Source: Stentor coeruleus (Eukaryota; Ciliophora; Heterotrichea; Heterotrichida; Stentoridae). From it: a DNA stretch of 54,954 bases. Of this stretch, positions 1 through 8,658 are shown in pieces. The notes beneath the pieces were generated by a model, which did not search any database, had not been told where the DNA came from, and saw only the letters and a program-made list of their open reading frames with translations. The first letter of the stretch is position 1. Each line of letters begins with the position of its first letter. The stretch is taken from the NCBI GenBank assembly GCA_001970955.1, contig MPUH01000430.1:1-54954 (forward strand), written 5' to 3'. Position numbers and translations under genes: made by a program.

Positions 1-602
1 AACCAGGATTTTATTAAGTTGATCATATATTAAATCGACTTATAATATAAAAAACTGAACTATAATTACTATCTGAAAATATATAAAAAAGTTATAAAAA
101 TAGTCAATTGTAAAATAGTTATGCTGCTCAAATATTGGCACATAGTCTTTTCTTACAAAAAAATTCATCTATACGTTTAATTTAATCGCTTCAATAAAAC
201 ATAAATCTATTTGATCTTTTACAAACCTTTTTTGTTGAATCTTTTTATTAACATTCTAAATAACATTAGAAATTTTTAGGATAATCGGTAAAAAATCCTC
301 AAAAATAAACTTCTATTTATTATAAAGACTAAAATCACTATTCTAAGAATTTCTTCGTTATCTCCTGTAATGCTAGATAAAAAAAGAAATCCATCTAAAA
401 AAAAACCCGATCCTAATATGAAGCATATTTTTTTTAAGTCTGAATTCTCAAATATTAATATTCTAAAACCCAACATCAAAAACATTCAATTTCACTTTTC
501 AACCATATTAATCCTCTCAAAAACCCTACTTTCAAAAATCTTAATTCATATAATTTAATCTTTACATATCATTAATCATTTAATACCTGAAAATGTCCAT
601 CT
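1..602. other. 3' flank of the ankyrin gene, no supported gene
   Basis: AT-rich sequence downstream of the minus-strand ankyrin gene. From about 480 to 600 the plus strand is rich in A, C and T and poor in G, so the coding strand of the neighbouring gene is C-poor here, as in other 3' flanks of the window. Overlapping ORFs of about 60-70 codons at 276-558 on both strands have low-complexity translations and no recognisable domain; I do not call them genes. No telomeric repeat is present at the left edge. Confidence 0.6.
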
Positions 603-1382
603 CTAATCCAACTGTATTTCCTCTAAATCATCTTCAATGCGTCCTTCAATATTACCCACTCCTTGATATAAATTTTCCTCTGCTTTTCTCTCTTCAACAT
701 TCACAGCTGATCTTATTGGTCTATTTATCTGTACCAAAGGTCTTTCAATTAATGGTGGATTTTCAAGCTCCAAAGCTCTACTAACCCAGCTTCCCCAAGT
801 CTCACTAGGATCTCTAGCATTATCTTCAATTATTTTCCCTTTAAAAGGTGGAGTAACAGTAAAAAAAGGGACTTTATCAGGTGAAATCTCCTTCTCTAAA
901 GCCATCAAAAATCCTCCGAAATCAATCCATGGCGATTTCATATGACTTTTTATCTCCAAATACTGTTCAATACTCTTACTAGGATTACTCCCAATGCTAT
1001 ACAAATAAAAAGCTGTATTATAACTACCAAATAACACAGCAAAATCTATAGCAATCATATCATAAGGTCCTTTCTGCATAACATTAGCTCCAAAATTCAA
1101 TAACAACTTAACCGATTCAATATTTCCTTTTGCTGCTGCCCACATCAATGCTGATATTTTCGATTCAGCAGGTTTATTAAGATCTGCACCCATTGCAGCA
1201 AGTTCAGCTAATATATGTGGTCTATCTAAATACGCAGCTCTAGTCACAGCATTAGTTTTTTTATCATCAGAAATAGGACTATCTAAGAACTCTGGGTATT
1301 TTTTTAGTATATTTCGAACAGTTTCTGGGTCATTTGCTGTTATAGCTGTCCAAATCCTATTCTTTATTTCACTATTCCCCAT
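603..1382 (-). CDS. Ankyrin-repeat protein with possible N-myristoylation signal
   Basis: A 259-aa protein. Residues about 8-135 hold roughly four ankyrin-type helix pairs, with TNAVTRAAYLDRPHILAELA and SALMWAAAKGNIESVKLLLN the clearest. The C-terminal half is a non-repeat region with several prolines and an acidic end. The protein starts MGNSEIKN; Gly2 with Ser4 resembles an N-myristoylation signal, which would place it at a membrane (inference). The start is the first ATG of the frame and lies only 18 nt downstream of the stop codon of the Rab gene on the same strand, so no upstream extension is possible without overlapping that gene. The ankyrin fold suggests a protein-binding role; no partner can be named. 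It could be a membrane adaptor linked to the neighbouring Rab, but that rests on position only. Confidence 0.85.
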   Translation of the reverse strand: MGNSEIKNRIWTAITANDPETVRNILKKYPEFLDSPISDDKKTNAVTRAAYLDRPHILAELAAMGADLNKPAESKISALMWAAAKGNIESVKLLLNFGANVMQKGPYDMIAIDFAVLFGSYNTAFYLYSIGSNPSKSIEQYLEIKSHMKSPWIDFGGFLMALEKEISPDKVPFFTVTPPFKGKIIEDNARDPSETWGSWVSRALELENPPLIERPLVQINRPIRSAVNVEERKAEENLYQGVGNIEGRIEDDLEEIQLD

Positions 1383-1400
1383 TTATACTAATTTAACTAA

Positions 1401-2000
1401 TCAGCAGCAACCTTTTTTCCCTGGTGTTTGTTTAGTTTCTCTATCTACGATCACTGTTGCCCTGTTTTTTGGCTGATAATTGTCTACATCTGGGAACATT
1501 TTCCCTGCTAAATCTCTGAACATCTGCTCTACACCTACATTTGTCTTGGCTGAGGTTTTCTTATAAAGCGCTCCTATGCTTTTTGCAAAATGCATAGCTT
1601 CTTCTTGAGATACAGCTTCACTTTGAACTAAATCTTCTTTATTTCCAGCGATGACTATTGAGATATCTTTTGGACCAAAGTCTGTGAGTTCTTTGTGCCA
1701 ACGCTTTAGACCATCGAAACTGTCTTTTTTTGTTATGTCATAGACCATTATTGCTGCGGTTGCATCGCGATAATACATTTTGGCTAGGGAATGGTAACGT
1801 TCTTGGCCTGCAGTATCCCAGATATTGAACTTAATCATCTTGTCATTGAATTGGAGGATTTTACCCATATACGACGCACCAATTGTAGCTTCAGCATCAG
1901 ACTTGAAATTATCAGCAACAAATCTCAAAACAATACTTGACTTCCCCACTCCAGAGTCCCCTAAAAGTACCACTTTAACTTGTATAGGTGCTTTACTCAT
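1401..2000 (-). CDS. Rab-family small GTPase, Rab5/Rab22-like
   Basis: A 199-aa complete Rab. The P-loop GDSGVGKS is at residues 14-21, the switch I threonine is in ATIGAS (about 38-43), WDTAGQE is at 61-67, NKED at 120-123 and the G5 motif TSAK at 149-152. It ends GKKGCC, a double-cysteine prenylation site, so it is expected to cycle on and off membranes. Switch II continues as RYHSLAKMYYRDA with AAIMVYDIT following, most like the Rab5/22/31 endosomal branch (from memory of the family). The length is normal for a Rab. The stop is TGA, which supports use of TGA as a stop in this genome. The start is the only ATG before the P-loop. The ankyrin gene follows 18 nt downstream on the same strand. 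Confidence 0.95.
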   Translation of the reverse strand: MSKAPIQVKVVLLGDSGVGKSSIVLRFVADNFKSDAEATIGASYMGKILQFNDKMIKFNIWDTAGQERYHSLAKMYYRDATAAIMVYDITKKDSFDGLKRWHKELTDFGPKDISIVIAGNKEDLVQSEAVSQEEAMHFAKSIGALYKKTSAKTNVGVEQMFRDLAGKMFPDVDNYQPKNRATVIVDRETKQTPGKKGCC

Positions 2001-2163
2001 TTTTATACAACAATTATATCACCACCCTAATACTACAAAAAAACTTAAAACCCTATAAACCCTTCTACATCTTAAAATTTCAACACCCAAGACTTCTTAA
2101 ATTCTCCAATATCAAAACATGAATTATTGGTTTTTCATACATTTACACTAAAAATGTTATAAT

Positions 2164-2463
2164 ATGGAAGATAAACTAACATGTGCTAGTGACTTAGACT
2201 GTTCAAGAGGTTCTGAATCATTATACTGCAAAGATATCAAGACTTACATGAATTATGATATAGAAAATATTAAAAAAACTTATCAAAAAAGGAAAAATAT
2301 TATGAGAAACTATAGCATATCAATGAATTCAAACAAACCTCCAAATTTGTTCACTCTTGGGAGTATAGATCTTCGTTTTAGGCCTGATGTTATAGTTAGC
2401 GATACCCCTGTTGAGAAGTTTGTCCCAAAATCCAGGCCTAAAATGAGTAGCAAGGATACTTAA
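2164..2463 (+). CDS. Small hypothetical protein
   Basis: A 99-aa ORF divergent from the Rab gene, with 163 nt between the two starts. The N-terminal 25 residues contain four cysteines, followed by a basic stretch (KKTYQKRKNIMRNYS) and a Pro/Ser-rich C-terminus (RFRPDVIVSDTPVEKFVPKS). No domain recognised. Support for a real gene: it is open and not low-complexity, and the sequence right after its stop turns sharply into G/T-rich, C-poor DNA, the composition seen after other plus-strand genes here. It could be a chance ORF. Confidence 0.55.
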   Translation: MEDKLTCASDLDCSRGSESLYCKDIKTYMNYDIENIKKTYQKRKNIMRNYSISMNSNKPPNLFTLGSIDLRFRPDVIVSDTPVEKFVPKSRPKMSSKDT

Positions 2464-3943
2464 TAGTGAATTTTAGGTTAGTGTAATATTTATATCAATA
2501 GTTTTTTGAAATTAAATTTTTTTTTGTATTGAAGTTGTGTTGGGAATGTTGTGGTTAGGTTATTTTAAGGATAAGATTTGCTTGATAATGCTGTAATTGT
2601 CAGTTAGTTTGTTGATTTTTAGTCATTTTTATGGATTGATAGGATTTTTTGTATAAGATTTTTATTTGCTGATTTTTTGGGATTTTTGTCTTGGGATTAC
2701 AACATAAATATAGTCCATTTTTTGATAGGTTTTTGGAGGTTGGATTAGATTTGGGGGTTTTAAAGAAAGATTGTGAGGCTTTTTTTGCTTTAAATGGGTG
2801 GAAGAAAAGTTTAGGGTGTTGGGAAGGCGGATTGTGATTTTGGGGATTTTGANAAGAAAAGTTTAGGGTGTTGGGAAGGCGGATTGTGATTTTGGGGATT
2901 TTGAAGTTGGTATAAGGTTTTTTACATGAAATAGAGGTGGCTATGAAAAGAGGTGAGAGTTGTTTTGGAGTTGTCAGATAATTTTTTGAGGAGAAGTTTT
3001 TATTAGAGATGATGTGTTGAATGTAAGATTTTTGTATAAAAGTTTAGGAAGGATTTTGATAGTTTATTAATAGTTTTTGTATATTATTTGAATGATGCCA
3101 AGATAAGTTTTATTTCAATTATATGATATTTAAAGATAAACAATTTTCCAGCTGATAATACGATAATATTTAAGCAAATAAAATAAAACTTAGCAAATCT
3201 TAAAAAATTGTATTATCATACCCAATCATAATCTTCAACTATAATATATGCTAATGATTAAAATTCTATAAACAATTTACTTTTGTTTAGAATTTACAAT
3301 CATCATTATATCCAAAATTTCTCTAACTAATCATCATAAGTCTTAGTAAAAATACACTAAAATATTGTAGATAATGTTTAAAAAGCACATTAATAAAAAC
3401 TATACTAAAACAATCAAAATTATCAAAATCTTATTTATAAACCACCAGCAGGTTAAATTTAATATTTTAATATATCCTAAAATAATCAGTTAATTATAGA
3501 AACTTACTTAATAAAATCAGTCAAATCAGTCAAATATATATAATTAATTAAACATAAAAACTATATATTAATGGCATATTTCAAGAGTCATAAATAATAT
3601 CGTAAGAAATATATTATCGCATTTCTTCATCAAATCAAGTATCACTTTCAAAAACAAACAAGCTTACATATAATCAGCGTAAAAAATCCAAAATTAAGCC
3701 TTTTACTTTTTTTACGTTAAGCATATACTGTAGCTTTATAAATCTCCAAGCCTCATACAAAAAATCAAGAAAAGCCAATGTTAATATAATCCTCTAAAGC
3801 TTAAAGCGAAACATAACAAGAATTATATCAGCCAAGTCTAGAGATGTTACAAATTATTCATATTTTGCCGCGAAGACATACTTTCTCATGTAATTAATGA
3901 ACTCAGTTAAAAGAGTAGTTCAAATTCTAGTCATTTAATAAAA
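2464..3943. other. Non-coding stretch with composition switch and one assembly scar
   Basis: No gene seen. From about 2464 to 3110 the plus strand is very rich in T and G and almost without C; from about 3120 to 3940, upstream of the TTLL gene, it is G-poor. A single N at 2853 is flanked by two identical 51-bp blocks (2802-2852 and 2854-2904). Confidence 0.7.
2802..2904. repeat. 51-bp direct repeat around a single N (assembly scar)
   Basis: Positions 2802-2852 and 2854-2904 are identical and separated by one N at 2853. An exact duplication ending precisely at the N is what two overlapping contig ends produce when joined without merging. It lies in non-coding DNA. Confidence 0.9.
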
Positions 3944-5449
3944 ATGCGAAACAAGACCATGAGAGTTAACATTAATAGTAAAAAATATTCAGACACACAG
4001 TATCCTGTGGTAGGTGCAGCTACAAAAAGCCTTGGTTGGTCTACAACCTTAGCACATGATTGGGATATTTTATGGAGAGATGGTTCCGTTTCACTATCAA
4101 CTTTAGCTCGAATGAAAACAACGCAAAAAATCAACCACTTTCCAGGGATGTACGAGATTTCACGTAAAAACTGCCTAGCAAAAAATCTTAATCGTTTTCG
4201 TGAGACTTTTCCTGAAGATTACGACTTCTACCCAGAAACCTGGATTCTCCCCCAGGATATCGAAGGATTCAAATCAGTTCTAAACAATAAAAACACTCTA
4301 ATAATAAAACCTGATGCAAGTTCTCAAGGTAAAGGTATTTTCCTAGTAAATAAAATTGAAGAAGTAAAGGATCTTAAAAACGTTATAGGACAAAAATATA
4401 TAAACAACCCTTTACTTATAGATGGACTGAAATTTGATTTAAGAATATATGTTCTTGTAGCTGGTTGTGATCCTTTAAGAGTTTATATACATGAAGAAGG
4501 ACTTGCTAGATTTGCAACAGAACCTTATTCACCTCCTGATATGAATAATCTTAACAACAGGTTTATGCATTTGACTAATTATGCTGTTAATAAACATAAT
4601 GAGAAATTTATCCAAAATCAAGGGGATAATGAACAGTCACACAAACGGAGTTTTTCAAGCATTTTAAAAAAACTTGAAAAAGAAGGTAGGGACTCAGCAA
4701 ATTTATGGGATGATATTTGTGATATTATTATCAAAACCCTCCTAACAGCCCAACCTTTCCTCGCAACATCCTACAAGTCAGCCCAAAGCAACGATTATTA
4801 TAACGGTATGTGTTTTGAAGTTTTAGGCTTTGATATTTTAATAGACTCAGATTTACGTCCTTGGTTATTAGAAGTAAATTTTACACCAAGTTTTACAACA
4901 GACTCTCCTTTAGATTTAAACATAAAAAAACAAGTTATAACAGATACTTTACGTTTGGTTAGTCTTCCTGATCGATCAAAGCAAGTTTTTGAAAAAATTA
5001 AAACACAATATATACAAAAAAGAACCTTGGGTAAAAAAACAGCTCATGAAAATATTGAACTTAGAGGATTTGCCCAAGAAATCCGTGATGCTTATGAAAC
5101 TCAATACTGTGGTGGGTTTATAAAAATATACCCAGGCTCTGATTATTTCGAGTATACAAAAATCTTAAAACATTCACAAATACTATGGGCAGGAGGTTTT
5201 TCTGACTTTTTATACCTCCCACGAATAAAAAAGCCTAGTTTTTCTGAAAGCAAAGATAGAAACCATTCAGCTAATAAAATTAGGGGAAAAAGCCCAAATA
5301 CCCCAATGAAAACACAAAGAAGTGGAATATCCCCTAAACGTATAGTTAAGGTAAAGACAAAACTAAGTTTTTCAAGTGTGGATTTTAGTTGTTCACATTC
5401 AAGGTCTAAAAGTTATTTAATTGGTTCTGATAGTTCAATACTTAATTAA
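3944..5449 (+). CDS. Tubulin-tyrosine-ligase-like protein (probable tubulin glutamylase)
   Basis: A 501-aa protein of the TTLL family, ATP-grasp enzymes that add amino acids to tubulin tails in cilia and cortical microtubules. Visible motifs: YPVV near residue 20, GW...WDILWRD at 31-46, QKINHFPGM at 61-69, the ATP-grasp lysine motif IKPDASSQGKGIF at 121-133, FDLRIYVLV at 164-172, EGLARFATEPY at 185-195, MHLTNYAVNKH at 208-218 and the metal/nucleotide end LLEVNFTPSF at 308-317, with E310 and N312 the expected metal ligands. The set fits glutamylase-type TTLLs (TTLL4/6/13-like) better than tyrosine ligase itself; most of those have H where F313 is here. The last 100 residues are Ser/Lys-rich and look disordered. 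Whether it initiates or elongates side chains cannot be told. Confidence 0.92.
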   Translation: MRNKTMRVNINSKKYSDTQYPVVGAATKSLGWSTTLAHDWDILWRDGSVSLSTLARMKTTQKINHFPGMYEISRKNCLAKNLNRFRETFPEDYDFYPETWILPQDIEGFKSVLNNKNTLIIKPDASSQGKGIFLVNKIEEVKDLKNVIGQKYINNPLLIDGLKFDLRIYVLVAGCDPLRVYIHEEGLARFATEPYSPPDMNNLNNRFMHLTNYAVNKHNEKFIQNQGDNEQSHKRSFSSILKKLEKEGRDSANLWDDICDIIIKTLLTAQPFLATSYKSAQSNDYYNGMCFEVLGFDILIDSDLRPWLLEVNFTPSFTTDSPLDLNIKKQVITDTLRLVSLPDRSKQVFEKIKTQYIQKRTLGKKTAHENIELRGFAQEIRDAYETQYCGGFIKIYPGSDYFEYTKILKHSQILWAGGFSDFLYLPRIKKPSFSESKDRNHSANKIRGKSPNTPMKTQRSGISPKRIVKVKTKLSFSSVDFSCSHSRSKSYLIGSDSSILN

Positions 5450-5499
5450 AATAATAATAAAAAACTGGTTTTTATATTTTTTCTATTAGCTTATAAATT

Positions 5500-6193
5500 T
5501 TAACCTCTTTCTTTAAGCCTTTTAGACACAGTTCGAAGCTGTGAGTAAACTTTCCCTGGGGTTTTACCGAGTATTAGATTACAAACTGCTGTTCTAGCTT
5601 GTTTTGTATTAGCATACGAGCCCATTATATGGATTTTTGTATCAGCTAATATGATTCTTGTTCTTGTTGAGTTCTCAATAGCATTTTTTGTCCTACCATT
5701 TTCTCCTGCTAGTCTGCCAATACATCTTGAAAGATTATCCCCTTGAAGGGTTTTTACATCTTTTATTTCAAAAGACTCAAGGTATATATCTTCTAGTCTT
5801 AAAAGGGCAAGACTATCTGCTACTTCAAATCCACACATAAAAGCCTTGACAAATTCTGCAGCTTTTTGAATTGAACTTTTGTCAACTGTTTCTTTAGATG
5901 TCTATATTAAAATTACTCGTATTTCTACACGTTTAAGCCGGGTGTTCATGCGGATTTGTAATTTCATATGCTCGACTATTGGCCCAACGATTTCTTCCCA
6001 GTGTTCTCGAAGTGGAGTCATTCTGTGAGGAGGGACTGCAATTTTCCTGAATTCGAATGGGATTGATTTGTCCACTTCATCGAGTTTAGGGAAGATTGGG
6101 TCGACTTCCANGAGGGACTGCAATTTTCCTGAATTCGAATGGGATTGATTTGTCCACTTCATCGAGTTTAGGGAAGATTGGGTCGACTTCCAT
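5500..6193 (-). CDS. PNO1: PNO1/Dim2, KH-domain small-subunit ribosome assembly factor
   Basis: Two exons. Exon 2 encodes the KH-domain half, with CGFEVADSLALLRL, GDNLSRCIGRLAGENGRTK and TRTRIILADTKIHIMGS, a close match to eukaryotic PNO1, the NOB1 partner needed for 20S pre-rRNA processing. Exon 1 carries PPHRMTPLREHWEEIVGPIV and VEIR. A 15-nt intron (GTAATTTTAATATAG, 5902-5916 on plus coordinates) contains an in-frame TAG; removing it joins VEIR to TSKETVDKSSIQKAAEFVK, restoring the conserved linker. The N-terminus is split by an 81-bp duplication around an N at 6111. Treating the copies as one overlap gives a start at 6193-6191 (MEVDPIFPK) and a protein of about 198 aa, shorter than yeast or human PNO1 because the variable N-terminal extension is missing. 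The gene converges on the TTLL gene, 50 nt away. Confidence 0.9.
5902..5916 (-). other. 15-nt spliceosomal intron in PNO1
   Basis: Coding-strand sequence GTAATTTTAATATAG, phase 0, with an in-frame TAG if retained. Its removal restores a family-conserved stretch of PNO1, making this the best-supported tiny intron in the window. A at position 10 (sixth from the 3' end) is the presumed branch point. Confidence 0.92.
6030..6192. repeat. 81-bp direct repeat around a single N, inside PNO1 (assembly scar)
   Basis: Positions 6030-6110 and 6112-6192 are identical and separated by one N at 6111. The repeat duplicates the first ~27 codons of PNO1; only one copy can be real because the upstream copy alone begins with the correct ATG and the downstream copy alone continues into the conserved domain. 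Confidence 0.9.
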
Positions 6194-7067
6194 TTATATA
6201 GGATCGGATGGAGTGGATGATGAAAATTGATAATTTTGTAAGAGGTGAAGATCCTGGGATTTTGGATTATTGAAGTGCTAGAAGGTTGGATTTTATATTG
6301 TCGGGTTTTATGAGATAAGATTTTTTATGCATTTTTGGTTGTTTGAAATTGTATTGATTTAGTTTTGTTTTGATGAAATTGGGTGAAGAGATAGGGTTTT
6401 TGTATGATTAATGTTGATTTATAGAGATGAAGATCAGAAGTTTTAGTTTAAGGGTTAGATTTTTGTGGTTTTGTGGCTCAGTTATAATTTTTTTTATCCT
6501 TGGAATAAACTTTAGCAAAATTACAATTTTAAATAAGACCTTATAATTTTCGCATACTAATTATCAATTCACAAGCAAAATTATAGTATAAATTGTACTT
6601 AAATATTTGCATAAATATATATAAGTTATACTAAAAAAAGCATAAAACACAACACTTCATTTCGGCTTGTTCCTTTAATGATTAACTTAGTATTAGCACC
6701 CTAATTATAAGGATAAATGATATTCCTAATGTTGAAATAAGGGTTAATTTTTATCAATAATTTTTTAAAATATTCTAAGTGAAAATGCATATTAAAGCCT
6801 TTATAATAAATATGAAGATATCTATATGGCAAGAATATCATAAAATTGATGAATCTAAAGCTTAAAGTATTATTGTTAAATAAAATAATGTAATAAAAAT
6901 TATGATAATATAAAAGGGGATCATGGAAACTATGATTTTTTCACAACAAACTAATAATTTTAGAAATCAAAAAGCATCATAATCTTATAAATAATTAGCA
7001 TATTACAGTTAAAGTTTTTCATAAACTATATTTTATTTACTCCCGAACTAATCTATTTGATAAAAAT
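6194..7067. other. Divergent intergenic region between PNO1 and Myb
   Basis: No gene or RNA recognised. About 6194-6480 is T/G-rich on the plus strand (the upstream side of the minus-strand PNO1), then the sequence is plain AT-rich up to the Myb start. Confidence 0.6.
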
Positions 7068-8000
7068 ATGTCCAGAGATAAAAAGCCTTGGAGTCAATTT
7101 GTAATCATTACACAGGAAGATGATTCATTAAAATCAATAATCCACACACAAAAAGTTATTCATTGGTGTGAAGTAGCAAAACATATGAAACAAAATTTTG
7201 GGATAATCAATCGATCAAGTAAGCAATGCCGAGATAGGTGGAACAATCATTTAGATCCAAATACTCGCAAATGTAATTGGACAATACAAGAAAATGAATA
7301 TATCTTCGATTTCCAACATCACTATGGAAATAGATGGTCTGAACTAGCAAAATATCTTATAGGTCGTTCAGAAAACACAATAAAAAATCATTTTTACGCG
7401 ACAGTTCGTAGGAAAATCCGCAAATACAATCGAATTTATGATAATAAAATAACAAAGAAGTTGAATGAGGTTATAAACGACACACAACTAATGAAAATAT
7501 TAAGAAACATTCCTGAGAAACCTAAAAAAACCCCTAATTTTCAACTGTAATTTTTATACAGAAGACGATCTTCAAGACTTTCTGCGAAAGCTAAACTAAA
7601 ATATTCTGATGTTGAAGTAAAGGAAATTTTAATGAAAGTTGAGGTTCAACAAATGGAAAAAAAAGAATATTTTGATAAAGAACATGAGGAAATAATTGTG
7701 ATTTATGATAAAAATGAGAATAATAGTATGATTAGTGATAGAGAGAATGGTGGAAATGCTAATCCTTATGATGTTTTGGATTTAGCAGATTATAATATGA
7801 ATAATTCAAAGACTTTTTTTCAACAAAAAAATGAAAGCTTGAGTGCTTTACAAGAAACTAGCTTGAGGAATCAGATTTCTAATATTGGGAATAGGACGGA
7901 ACAGGATAATATAAAATTGTCTGATAGGGTTGTCCTGAAATGCAATTGCAATAAAAAATACATGCAGAAATTTGTGATGAACACAGCTTTTCAATGCTAA
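7068..8000 (+). CDS. R2R3-type Myb DNA-binding protein
   Basis: Two exons joined by a 15-nt intron (7547-7561) give 305 aa. Two Myb repeats lie at about residues 8-65 and 68-118: WCEVAKHM...RSSKQCRDRWNNHLDP, then NWTIQENEYIFDFQHHYGN and RWSELAKYLIGRSENTIKNH, ending RRKIRKYNR. The recognition-helix signatures SSKQCRDRWNNHL and SENTIKNHF are typical of R2R3 Mybs. The first repeat lacks the usual acidic W..EED start. So this should be a nuclear transcription factor. The second exon is acidic and Asn-rich, with a short Cys-containing tail (CNCNKKYMQ). The intron joins CT to A, giving QLRRSSRLS in frame; without splicing the protein would stop at TAA right after PNFQL. Confidence 0.92.
7547..7561 (+). 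other. 15-nt intron in the Myb gene
   Basis: GTAATTTTTATACAG, phase 2. Retention creates an immediate in-frame TAA; removal continues an open frame of 439 more nt. A at position 10. Confidence 0.88.
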
Positions 8001-8235
8001 ATACTTTATCTTTATTATGGTTAAAATAATTATGTATTTTACTAATATAGATTTAGGTTTTAGAGTAAAAAAGTTTTGAAAACCTTTTGAGTAAGATTTG
8101 TGTAGATGAAGAGTTTTGATAGGTTCTAGACTTTATAAAATCTACGCCATAAAACCTTTTCAAAATCAAAAAATATAAAAATATTTTAAGCCCACAAGCC
8201 ACTAAAATCAAAGAAATCCTTTGTGGTATTTGAAT

Positions 8236-8592
8236 ATGGGATATTTATTATCAAAAGACGCAGAAAGCTAACCTCTAATCGAAAAATTAAACTTTGCCAT
8301 ATCAGAAAAATGTGAACTCCTTGAAAGCATCCAAACATTGAAATCAGGGCAAAGAACCCTAAAAAAATACCTCAGAATCCAAGACAATCCAGAAACTACA
8401 AAAGATAATATTTCTTCATCAGATCTCATAACCAAACTGAAAACTATCTCATCAACAATAAAATCTCTAAACTATTCAGAAATTTAAGAAGAATCCCAAT
8501 ACCAAGAAGCATTTTCTATATTAAACGATACAATTGAAGACGAATTCCTACAATTTTTCAGTAAATTAATACGCAATAAGTTTATAACATAA
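8236..8592 (+). pseudogene. Coding-like frame interrupted by two in-frame TAA codons
   Basis: From ATG 8236 one frame runs 118 codons to TAA 8590-8592, broken only by TAA at 8269-8271 and 8485-8487. The translation is protein-like throughout: MGYLLSKDAES, then 71 open codons (PLIEKLNFAISEK... to LNYSEI), then EESQYQEAFSILNDTIEDE. Neither TAA can be removed as a 15-16-nt intron, since no suitable GT precedes it. Both would suit glutamine (CAA to TAA is a single change). Three readings are possible: a young pseudogene, programmed readthrough, or a gene from a ciliate that reads TAA as Gln. No domain is recognised; the product would be helical, with a myristoylation-like MGY start. The strand is G-poor, which lowers the number of TAG and TGA codons expected by chance, so the frame is suggestive rather than proven. 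Confidence 0.5.
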
Positions 8593-8658
8593 AAATATAT
8601 ATAAAAGTTGGCATATTTTATTCAATACTATTTAATCTTCATCTTAAACGGATTTAAG

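Noticed and set aside
276..558. ORFs of 62-69 codons on both strands near the left edge
   Set aside because: Overlapping, low-complexity translations with no recognisable features.
7548..7550. In-frame TAA in the Myb gene as a sign of stop-codon reassignment
   Set aside because: It lies inside a 15-nt GT-AG intron; removing it restores a long frame, so no reassignment is needed. The same holds for the TAA at 20921-20923 and the TAA in the PP2C intron (33870-33884).
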